Source: Colius striatus (Eukaryota; Chordata; Aves; Coliiformes; Coliidae). From it: 64,000 bases of DNA. This document shows, in pieces, positions 39,701 through 51,700 of the stretch; position 1 is the first letter of the stretch, and each line of letters opens with the position of its first letter. The notes below the pieces were generated by a model, which was not told the origin of the DNA, ran no database searches, and saw only the letters and a list, made by a program, of their open reading frames with translations. A program made the translations under genes and the position numbers. The stretch spans positions 806,001 through 870,000 of the forward strand of contig NC_084776.1 in NCBI RefSeq assembly GCF_028858725.1, in the 5' to 3' direction.

Positions 39701-42700
39701 CGAGACACAGATACGAGGGAAGAGTCAAGATGATTGTATCTGTTAGATGAGGAATTTATCCCAAAGTGCCCTGCAGAAGCAGGGAGCTGAAGCACTGCAA
39801 GGCAAATAGCTGGAGGAACATTCCAGAGAGACTTTGGGTTGTGGCATCCAGGAAAAACAGAGTGCCAGCTAGTTTACTGCACTGCTCAGCAAAACAAGAG
39901 AACAAGTGCAATGGTCTGCAGGAATAAAAGGGACAGGGGAAAAAAATAAGGAGGATTAGCAAAACCTGAGGCAGGAAACACACAGACATATTCATGATTC
40001 CACTTCAGCCTTCTCCCTTTACTGAAGTTCCATTGCTCTTTTGTCTCAAAGTGCATCTCACTCTTGCTGGTGAGCAGGACCAGGTGGTGATGTATTTTCT
40101 CCACTCAATGACCAACTACAGCAATTAGCCATACCTACATTCCTCGAGCTTTTCCACCCCCAAAGAAAGCAAACGCTTGTGCAAGGCAGCACTGGCCTCC
40201 TCCCACCCACACTCCTCGCCCGCCCGATGCAGAGAGGTCAGCCGCTCTGCCAGCGAGACTTTCCACATGCCACAGTGTAGAAATGGGACCTAACTCAGTG
40301 TTCAAAGCACCTGTACACACCTACAGCATAGACAGAGATAAAACCACCCATTATTTCTGTTACAGAGCCAGGGCAGAGACCTGCACCTATTACATGGGAA
40401 GACTATTTCAGCAATGAAGATCTAATAACTCATTTTACAACATGATGTGACAAATGTAATTATAAGAGGGAAAGGGGCTGAAGATTACAGCCATGATGTG
40501 GCAGTTACCTCAGCTGCCAGCACGCACCACCCGGCTCCCAGACAGCCTCTTGCAAGAGCCAAACCCTGCTCAGCTGGCTCTCCATCACCATTGTGCTACA
40601 GCATGCCTTCGCTAACAACAGCTCTCCTGACAGCCCCAGCTATTCCTGCACACTGGCTTGTGAAGCATCATTTGCAGACAATGAGTATCATCATAATGTA
40701 TGAGCATCCATGTAATGGGAATTACATGCCCCTTTTCCTCCCCAGGGGTTAGCATTTCTCTGTTTCTCCACTATTCCCCACAGGCATTGACCTTCCAGGT
40801 TCCACTCCTCTCCAGCAAGGTGAAGCAGCTCACGGCAGCAACCAGCTGCCTAAAATGTCTAAGATGGCTTCAAATAAACAATCCACCAGCAGAAGTTCAA
40901 AGCTATCCTGAAATGTCTAAAAATTGAGTTCAGTGACTGTACAAAGTGAGGTAATATCAGGCAGCTGGAACCCAAATCTATTGTTCTGGTGAAGAGAAGT
41001 GTCCTTGACAATGTACATATATAATGAACTGGGAAATGTGCTGACTTCAGCGACAGATAAAAGATGTGCAAAAGGAATCAGATTGGTACTTTGGGATTAA
41101 AAAAACAAAGGTGGAAGTATTTCTGCTGGCTGCTGCAGGAGGACTGGCAGGACACCCCGGGATGGCACCAGCTTCCAGAGCAGCACGGCCACGCAGAGCC
41201 TGATGTCGACAGTGGAACGCTGCAGCCACGCCGGCTACTCGCGTCTGAGCAGCACAGACGAGGAACTAGGTTAAGAATTGTGCTAAATTCAACCTTTGGC
41301 TGAAAATACTTGGAACTTGAAGCTCCTTTCCCTCTGAGAGCGGAACAGAATTGATTTACACTGACCTCAGTGAATAGGGGAAAAGGTGTTAGTCTGGATG
41401 GAAACCTAACTGGAGTTTCTGAAATGAAGTGTCCAAATGTCTCCATGTGGAAGCACACAGATATGCTCCAGATAAGCACTTGGAGACACACAGACACGTC
41501 TGCACACGTGTGGAAACACATCTAACGTTTCTTCCTATTTGTTGGGGAAACCTGTGAAAAATTGCCCCGGATGTTACGGTACAAAGTACACGAATGTCAA
41601 CACGGACTTTCCAAAAGCTCCTTCACAGGCTTCCCATTGATCTGTTTGCTTCCAAAACATAAATTTCCTCACGTTGAACTGCACTAAATGCTATTTAGTA
41701 GCTAATTAACTTTCTGTGCTGAAAACCTCCTGTAATTGCACTTCTTTCACCTTTTTTAGCCCGTGTCCTCCAGGGAACCCAAGCTGTCCTACGGCATTTG
41801 TTCTGCTCGTTTCTATCTCACAGGCACAAGGTCCTTCCCGACACTGGACTGCCAATCACAGCTGCAGAGGTCACTGGAGACCAAATTAGGAGCACTCTGC
41901 CTCTGACAAACTTGCTTTGCTTAGCTTGCTGTAAAGGGAAAATAAAAGGTTATGAAAAATAATTGTATCCTTTCATGCTCGCCCACCAGGAAGCAGATTC
42001 AACAGCGCTTCTGAGCGGCAGCGCACTATTGTTAGTCACTCGTATTGTTAATGTCATTAATGATACTCAAAGAACAAGCTGTTTCCATCTTAAAAGCGCT
42101 GGAACCCCTCCCTCTGCCCGGCAGGAACAGAGCAGAAGGTGGGCTGTGGTTGCTGCCTACATGCCGGCCACCTCACCAGCACACACGGCAGGGAGGGCAC
42201 CGGCTCCTACACTCAGGCTCTGACCTTGGGCTGTAACAGCAAGTTCACCATCAGGGCTGGGGCTCTGAATTAGCATCAGCTCTGCGAACACAAGCCTGGC
42301 AGATAAAACATTTTAACACAGCGAAAGGAGGGATGCAAGGAAACCCGATTATGCAGCTTTGCTTTCTGATAGGTATAATTGGTTTGTCCTTGAGAAATAA
42401 AGATCAAAACAATTTGTTATGCTTTACGGGGCTCTCGCAATCCACTCACACAGCGCCCTGCCTGTCTTCCCACAGCAGACACAACCACCCTGCGCAGGTA
42501 GAACAGGCAGTGCCCACTTCTGACAGCGCTTCCTCATCCCAAATCTTGGTGGAGAAAAGCCAAGCTGTGCAGCACAGCGCCCGGCAGCCCGGGATGAGCC
42601 TCGTCCGCAGCGGCGCTGGGTGCTGCCCTCCTGCCCCACGCTGCCCCAGAGGGCAGCAGCTGAGCGAGGAGCCTCACTGCACCAGGGCCTTTGTGCTCCT

Positions 42701-45700
42701 GTTTTGTTCCTCCAGGTCCTCGTGGCCTGAAGGGAAGCCCAGCCATTTCTGCCAGCGGGAGGGGGCATTAGAAAGCCAGCCCTGCTCACCTCCAAAGGCT
42801 TCTCCCCAGCTGTAGTGAATTAAACCAAAAGCAAAACAAAATAAACTGAGAATTCTTGAGCTAATGATTTTGAATGTAAATGAGAAGGGGGAAAAATACC
42901 AGAAGTTTGTAGTGAATTAATATGTGTGTTAATCTTTTTTACCCAAAGAAAGCCCGGAATGTGATACACATGTGCCTTCAGTTAAAGCCAAGGCATCTGT
43001 TCACAGATGAGACTTCCAGGCAGGTGGAGGCTACTCAGGTAAAACCCTGGCAAGGTTTTTCTCTTCCACTTCTTGTTGCAGGGAGGTGGCGGGGGCAGAA
43101 TTAGCAGCTCAGTGCTTATGAATAAAATACACATAGCTGCCGAGAAGTCAAACAGAACAGATCATTTAGAGCCGAGCGTGTGCAGCTCCATGATGCAAAT
43201 GTTACCTTCATTTCAAGGGAGGAAAATATTCCAGGAGCGGCATGGCAGATTTGTACAGCCCAGACAGAGAAGGGGCAGCTCATGCCTGGGCTTCAGCTCA
43301 TTAATAAATCAATCGAAATGCAACACTTAAAATATTCCTCAGATGGAAAAAGTGATTTCTCAGCAAAGCCCAAAAAGGAATGTTTGCTTTTCAGCCTATT
43401 CCAGCCTGGAGAAGGGACCTTTCTTACTAGTGTTTATTTTATATTTGAAATCAATGGATTATTTGGCTTTTTTTCCCCTTCCAGCCCTATCCATGCAAAA
43501 ACAAAATTCTACACTAATTATGCTAATTATAATCAAGCCTTCAAAACCCTGCTGCCTTGAAAGCCCTGAAGATTACCTTTGTTCTTGAATTCTTGGCTCT
43601 AAGCAATGAACTGGGAATTTCAGGGGGACTTTTTACTGACAGACAAGTTAAGCGACTCCCCAGACTCTGCCCTGCTGCTGCCCCAGTACGAGCAGAGCCA
43701 GCACCACCCAGAGAGAATGTCACTGCTTCCACAATACAATGCGGAGCTCCCAAGGGGAAAGCTTTCTTCAAGTAGCAGAAAAGGGAGAGGAAAAAGGAGA
43801 GATGACTAAAAGCATGTTTCAGAGTTACTGCAAATGCTTAACGCTGTTATAATTGCGAGGACCGAGCCAAGAAGACAGAGACTGTGCAGATTTATTTGCA
43901 TATACTGTTGTACTTCTTAGAGGGGACGTGCTCTTTATTTTGATCCAGTTAACACAATTCTTCCCCCACAAAGCTGTGGACACCTGCCAGCCCCATTTAT
44001 CTCCACTCTCAATTAGGATTTCTGGGCGTTACGAGAGTATAAATAAGGAACAGAAGGAATGCAAGAATATCCTGGGAAAAGGCACTTTATTGCGATGCCT
44101 CCCGGAGAAAGCAGACCCCGCTGCGCCTCGCTGTCGCCTCGGGCCGGCCTGCAGCGCAGCCCTTCCACGCAGCCCCACGCGGGGCGAGGAGCCCTGTGCT
44201 CCCCGGCGGGTCGCGTTTCTCCGGGACGTGCCCGCGCTGTCGGATTCTGCAGACGGTTCTGTCGCGCTGCCACAGCGGCAGAGGGGACGGCGGCGGCCGC
44301 AGCGCTGGGGCCAAGCGCTCCCCAGCGCCGGCCCGCTGCGGCCGGGCAGCCCCGCGGGAGCCGGGCCGGGGGAGCAGCGGGGCTCGGGCAGCGGGGCCGG
44401 GGGAGCAGCGGGGCTCGGGCAGCGGGGCCGGGGGAGCAGCGGGGCTCGGGCAGCGGGGCCGGGAGTGGCCGGGCCTCGCGGGTGACCGCGGGGGCGGCTC
44501 CGCCGGGGCCGAGGAGCGCCGGGTCCCGCCGCTGGGTCTCGCCCGCCCCCTGGCGGCCGCGCCGCGCCCATCGCCCGGCCCCACGCCCACGGCCACGGCT
44601 CCGCGATCGCTTCCCGCTCCTCGTAAGCAAAGCCCAACGACGCCTGGCGCCCCAGAAACCCGGGGGGAAGGGAGGCGAAGCGGTTGAGCTCTGTTCTGCC
44701 ACGGCTCCCGGCTGCGTGGCCGTGGGACGCCTCTCTCGGGCATCACCCGCCCGTGTCAGTGCTTATTCCTCCCCTGAATTCCCAAACAAACAGCTTCAGG
44801 GTCCCGCTAGCTGCGATTCCCCATCTCCAGTTTGCTGTCACTACTTTCTTACACAGAAATCTGGCAGCGAACCAACGGAGGGAAAAAACAAACCTGCTAT
44901 AATTAATGTTCTTGCTGTTCAAATATTTATACAAAGCGAGATCGAGCCGTATGCCTCCACCAGCTCTTGGATCTGTCCAACCCTCGCAGCTTCGCAGCAG
45001 CTAACAGCATTAATTGATTACACGGCCTTGCCAATGGCAAATGGCTAAGGCCAGCTCCTCTTCCCAGGACCTGGCTCCGTGCTGACCACCTGGAAGTACT
45101 GCTGTAGGTGAAGTTTGTCCCCACAACTCAGAGAGGAGGGACAAAGGACTGTCCTCTGACAGATAAAGGACATGGGGATATTGTTTCCCTGGCCATGGGT
45201 CTGTGTACCACTACAATTAGGTGTTTCGGTGTCTTGCATCATAAATCACACTAGTTCAGGCAAGGCTCTGGGGAACTGGAGCCTGAACCAGAAGCAGTGA
45301 GACACTCCACACACTCATCCCCAAGGCTGAAATCATTAAAAGTGAGATAACGTGACACAAGATGCTGCAAGAAGTCACAGGAGATTTGAAATTGTGTGTC
45401 CAAGTCTCCTGGTTCTAAGAATACAATCACTTCTGTTACAACAGTGAAGAGTTCCCAGCCTCCCGACGACTCCAGAGCTCCTGCCAGGTCACAACAATTT
45501 CAGCTCATTTCCCCTATAATTTTGCCTCCTGTTTATTCTACAGAGGTCTGAACAGCACCGAGCCTTTCAGGTGAGCTGCCAAAACAACATGATGCAACAG
45601 CATACGCTGTGTTACCACCCGCTCCTGCAGCTGCTGCCACCCTCCAGAGCGCTGCGCCTCCGCTCCCTCGTGAGACGGTAATTTGCTGATTAGCTCCCTG

Positions 45701-48700
45701 GGAAGAGGCTTCACAACAGGATGTGCAACACATCTGTAAAAATTGCATCAACCACGAGGCCAAGGGAGTTTTTCCTTGTGTTGTGTACGTTGCCCTGACT
45801 GTCTGTAGCAGTTCTGCGAAGCCATGTCCGCTGAAGGATGCAAGAACTGCACCATCTTCCAGGTCCATTATGAAAATGTTTCCTTATTTTTATTACTGGC
45901 TGCCAAAGTTATCACCTTATGAAAGACCTTTCCTTCAGCACACTTTCCTTCCCTGACCACACTGGTCACCTGGCTGCTGCTTGTCCTTTGCAGCAGGTGC
46001 TGCAGAAGCGTGAGCTGCTGTTTCTGCCACCACCTGCAGGGCACTTCGCAGAGCCAGATGTTGCCCCAAGCTCCGTTCGTACAACTGCACCTCCAAGGCC
46101 CCAGGTCCACACGCTGACTGTATCGACCAACATCCCACCCTGAAGTTACTGAAGGAATCAAGGCCAGTATCTGCTCTTCAGCATTTTTGTCTGGTGCTCA
46201 TCAGGTAACAGCAGCAGTGCCACAGTGAGAAGCCTCCAGCAGCCCCACCTCCCTCTGCTAAGGAAAACTCCTGTTAACCAGGGAATCACTGTGGCATGGC
46301 ACAAAACCCCAACACTAAACCATCCCCACTTACAGAGCACTAAGTGCTTTAGCAAACGATTGGTATAGATCTGATGTCATGGTCAGTTAAAATAACTTGA
46401 GAAGCATTGGTTGAAAGACATTATAGAGGTGTCACACTATTTGGTTGCCAGGATGTAACAAAAGGCTTTTAGTTTCACTTTACTGATGGGGAAAATGGAA
46501 GCTGAGTAATTTAGCAGGGCAGCAGCAAACTAAAGCTTAGAGTATGGTTGTCCTGATTGAGTGCCCTTCAGACCACAAGGCAAATGCTTCCTGACAGACA
46601 GCAAACAACAGTGACAGGGGAGAAACAGAATGATTTTGTTTCCAATGTCCCTCCTTTCCTGCAGAGATTCAGCCAATGCCAAAGCTGCTATCAATACAGG
46701 CATTTCCCACCTTAGCTAACACCCTGCAGGACCCACCTACTGTGGGCAGAAAGGGGCCTCCACAGTTAACAGAAAACCCAAGAGAGCAGAGCCACCTTTC
46801 CACCAGAGATGAGTGCTCTCCACAGAAGAGATGCCAGGCTCGTCTGAAAAGAGAAGCAAAAATGTGTAGAGTGGTGATGGGACACTCCCATAGCTGCTAG
46901 CCTGAGGAGCTGTGTAAATGGGAGGAAAGCATCGATCGCTGCATGGGATCCCTGGCAGCCTCTCAAACTGTGAAGCACAGAGGGGAAAAAAACCCTCCAA
47001 AACAATGGATACGTTTTTATTTCCTTATGTTCTACAAGACGAGCTGTCGACTTAGAAATGACTTGACTCGTTGTGCAACTCAAAGGCTTCCAAGCCTACC
47101 TCCCTCTTCCTTGCTGTCCCTCTTCTGCACACACTGGTACATCCCTGTTGGCTCCTTTCTGCCCAGGAGGACAGGCTGGCTTCTCAGAGGATGCTCGATG
47201 AGGCACACGGGACTTGTGACTCCTTGTCATAGGGGTGTTTTGGCAAGCAGCTTGCTGAGCCCTCATCTCAGCTGATCGTTCTCATTCTTCCCCAGTGTCA
47301 CATTTTTTCTATTTCTGATAGTATCTAATTGCAGGGAAAGATGGCTGGACAGGATCAGCCAGGCAATGCCTCGCTTCAGCTTCTGAAACACTCACGGGGA
47401 AGAGCAGAGTTATCTTTATAACAACTCCCCAGTGCAGAGGGAAATAACCAGAAACATTCGTTCCTCTTTGCTGGGAGGAGGTAGTGACCGGGGGGTAGGG
47501 AGGGAAAAGGGTTGAAACAATCTGCCAGCAGCACAAACTTTGTTCACACTCCAATTCTGGCACATATGGGAAGCAGCCAGCAGAAAAAAACCCAACCCTT
47601 AAGAAACAAGGAAGCTGTTCTCACGCTTGTAGTGACTTCTGAAACAACCCCCCCCCCTCAAATACTGAGATGAACACAGGAAATCAGAGAATCCTTTTTG
47701 ACAAAACTTCTGCAAAGTACTCTACACAAAATCTCCAACTCAAACAGTTTGTAAGGTCCTGCAGATATCATGCAACGGGGCTCTTTGGGGAAGAACAAAT
47801 TGGCATTAACGAATGGACACATTGGACAAAAGCTTTTCAAGTCTGAAGTCCCAGACAATGAAAGGTCTGTTTTATTAATCTGCTGTAAGTTATGAGTGCT
47901 GCATACACTGTCTGAGGCTTCCAGACTGGTGCCAGAGGAGTTAAAAACAGAAAAAGAAAGAAAAGCGTAGCAGGAGCAGGTTCTGTGTGCTGGAGCTGTC
48001 AGGAGGCTGGGAGGCAGTGAGTAAAGCCTGCAGAGGGCTCGTGGGAGCCGGGCTGGGGTCGGGGCTGTGCCCGCTGGCAACACGCTGCATCAGTTCACAC
48101 ACAAGGTAGAGAAGATGCAATAAACTTTGCTTCCTTCCTTCCCTGACACTGGCAGCAGCTCAGAGACCAAGTGTTGCAAAACAGTTAAGCCACAAGGCTG
48201 CCCATGTGCTGCCGGGTGCCCCCTGTGCAGCGGCGGCTGCTGCACGGCACACGGCCCTGCAGCCCAGGCTGGGTTCAGCCTCCTGCTCTTCAGCAGTTGT
48301 CTTGAAGCTGTGCTGAATGAGGCCCTCCCTGCTCCTGCTTCTAACCACTGCAGCGGGGTAACAACCCCTTACTCAGGGAGTGTGGGTGAACTGGGCCAGA
48401 ACTGAGGCCACAGCTTCCCTCCACCCCACACACTGAAAGGCAGAAACGTTTTTCCTTTAAGAATCTTACTGTTGGAGCTCAGAAATACTCACAGGAGCAC
48501 TGCAATTATACTTTTAAAAACAAAACAAAACAAATAAGCCCCCCTCAAACTTTCCTTTAGAGTGACAGGGACTTGTCACACACACAGACTGTCAGTGCTG
48601 CTTCCAGGGAGAAAGAATTACCCACCTTAAGCAGAGGGAGGCTTTGGCTGCAGCGGGTTTGGGGGGTTTCTGGTGTTTAAGCCAAGGCCAAGAAATTTTT

Positions 48701-51700
48701 AAGCCAACATGACATATGCAAATGAAGTTTCAAGCCCCAAGCAGTAGCCCCAGTGCCACAAAACAATCAGAAAGGGACAAAAAGCCTAGGAACCAACAAA
48801 TAAAGTCAATTATTAGGAATGATGTTTAACCACTCAAAGGCCTCTCTGTGCATTGTTTTCCAAGATGTCTTTTGTGATATTTATGCAGTTTCCAGTCTTA
48901 TACATCACTATGAATACTTGTCAAAAAACGCTGTCAGGCATTCTATTCAGAGAGCTAAACAAGTCACTATCAAAGTGACATCGTTCAACTCAACCTGGAA
49001 ACCAAAGGCCCGTCCTGGGTACTCTGCAAATGCTTTGTAATGCCCCTGTGCAGCCTGAGGAGAGCTGCGGTGGGATGGGATGGGATGGGATGGGATGGGA
49101 TGGGATGGGCCAAGGTGTTGCTCAAACCACTGCCCACCCAGCTGCCACAGAGCTCAAGCCAGAAAACTGTGGGCTGGTGGTTAATTAGAAGCATACTGCT
49201 AGAACACATACCAAATGCAAAGCTGATACAAAGTCTGAGATCACTGCACTGAAGTGTTTTAAACTATCCAGAGACAGTTCAATCAATCAGAACACTTCCT
49301 TCATAAACCTTGTCTTTACTGGCATTCTCTGGGCTAGAGATCAGCCCAGAAAGTAGAGGCAAAAGCTCCTCCCATGTCAAGCCTTTCTGCAGACTGCACA
49401 TCTCTGACATGCACAAAGGAGAACTTGTTTTCCTAATCTCAGGTGTAGTTTCAAAGTTGAGCTATATCCTTCAAATCAGTCACGTGGAGCTTCATGAGCA
49501 CTGCACACCCATCCTCCCCAGGCTGGAAATGACAATCCACTGCACAGAGCACCAGCAGAGCCAGAAACACTGATACCACCACAGTATGTTACACGGGAAC
49601 CCTGCTGTTACTCCTTTGCCAAAGTGCCCTCCTTCCCCCATGCAGTTTACTGCAGATGCCACTGAGAAGCATTGACATTCACATTGCCAGTGCTGACTAA
49701 AATATCCAGGTTAGACATGTAAGAATGAATATTTATATGTCTTAAGTGGGACCACGTTCTGAACAGCAGCCAAACAAGCTCATACATGCAGACTTGGTGT
49801 CAACATGGTGCCCTGCAGAGAGGCACCCACGTCTTGGAGGAAGTCAGACAGACACTTTGATGTGGCTCTCCACGAGAGGTAACTAGCACATCTCCTCATC
49901 ACAGCTAATTACATCAACAAAGGACCTTTTTAACTTAGTAACTCAGCTTCCAGGGTTTAAGATAGTTCCTCTGAAAGGCTGTACATATATAGGCTGGAAT
50001 GTTCAGGGCCAGGGTTCACTGAGCAGAAACACAACTGGCCAGCAAACAATTTCCTGTAAATTGCACAGGTGTCTGAAGCAAGACAGCATATTCAGCTTAA
50101 TGCTTCTGTGAGGCTTCTCAAGTTCCTTCAGCATCTCCAAGCTCAGCAGCCAGCACCCCAGCTATCTGCCCAGAAACTGGAGAAAAGGATGCACTCACCT
50201 GCTTTCATTTTCCAGAAACACTGAGCTACTGCTTTTCCCAAGGGCTTCACTAATGGGAGAGAGGCAGAAGGGGGAAGAGAAGGCATCAGAATCAGAGTCA
50301 AAAGTACTGTCTCTGCTCACATCATCAGCAGACAGCTCCAAGGAGCCCTCATCCTCCCCTGGCTCTGGCCTGCAGTCCAGACCTTCCTCCATCCCCTCCA
50401 CCGACAGCTCCGACCTGTTCTGCTCCTCCTGAGAGCTGATTGTCGATAGGATCCCTGAGTCGCTGCGGGCGGGCTGGGGGGAGCGGAGGGGGCCGTCTGC
50501 CACGGGGCAGCACTGCGACAGCTTCTCCCCTTCCGAGGAGGGGGAGCTGATGCGAGCCACATCCTTCACAAGCTGAGACACAGTCAGGATGTCTTCTCCT
50601 TCCAGGATCACCACCCCTCTCTGCTCGGTGGGGGAAGCCTGACGGACAGTGCCGCAGCCCTGAGTGTGGCGGCCGCGCTTGCGGGGAGCCTTGCGCACAG
50701 GGGAGCTCTCAGGGGTGATGTAGCGCAGGGCTTCCTCATCCTGCCTCTGGATGCGGGAGTTCGGCACCCAGGCGAGGATCAGCGTGGTCCCCAGCAGCTC
50801 ATCCTTCTCCATGTACAAGCACAGGTAGCCTTCAGGAGAGCAAAGGAACAATCGGTTATGATGCGTTTGTTGTTGGAAAACTGCATGAGCCTGAAATTGG
50901 CTGTTCGCGTGTTCCCCCACTTCACCACCATCCCACACGGGCAAAACAAACCCTCCTATTTACCAGGGCAGAGTTCTGCCGAGTGAATTGTGGAGCCCTC
51001 AACATGATTCAGTGTTTACAAATCATTTCAAGCCTGCATATGGCTTTTTGAACAGCCTAAATTCCCTCTGGCCTAACAGGACACAGAAGTGACACACAAA
51101 CACTTAAGCTTCAGGGACGGAGTGAATTCTGAAATGTGTTGCCACATGAAAAACTCCTGCAGTTTGTTCAGGAAACAATTGCAAGTGCCAGCCAAACATT
51201 TCTTTCTCAAGATTATTTACCTTAGTGTAGCTAAAGGGCTACAATTCCCATGGAAAGCCAATAGGAAAAAAAGTCACACATAGAGAAAGGGAAGAGTGGG
51301 TCAGTGTGCTCGGAATAATGAGCTTTGTGAAGCTAAGCCAGTAGCCACGGCTCTCTTTGATGAAAACATGAAAGAGTGCAGTTACAGATGAGAATAAAGG
51401 CACAGGGTAGTATTTATCTTCATTTACTCCAGAGCATGTAGCCACAATCAGGTTTTCTTTCTTTTCCCTCTGCCAGTGGTTGCTGAGGCCACTCTTAACA
51501 ACGACAGTTACAAGATGAGACCTGGCTTTCCTGAACAACACGCAGATTTGAAAGAGCAACACAAGTTACTGTCCTCAAATGAGGACTGTCCATCTTCTGG
51601 CAATGCAAAAGGACCTACTAAAACAGGTAAATCCCTGCTAGACAAGAAGAGAAACAAGAAATACCATCAATTTTCCTACTAGAAGAAGAGCTGATGGATC

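Larger units (their letters stand above)
37342..50198 (-). other. TBC1D16: TBC1D16 large intron (between coding exons 2 and 3)
   Basis: 12.9 kb without coding exons of the gene. It contains AT-rich, enhancer-like sequence (about 41,540-42,100 and 42,820-44,050), the internal CpG island at 44.1-44.74 kb, C homopolymers near 47,650, and the (TGGGA)n array at 49,071. Intronic open frames such as 38,824-39,231 show no homology. Confidence 0.8.

Noticed and set aside
43853-45048. Overlapping plus-strand frames (210 and 329 codons) through the intragenic island
   Set aside because: They translate the G-rich 31-bp repeat into Gly/Ala/Arg low complexity and are open in several frames at once, so no coding call is made.
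47649-47658. C homopolymers (also near 11,730-11,757 and 26,829-26,841)
   Set aside because: Short mononucleotide runs are common and error-prone in sequencing; no function is implied.
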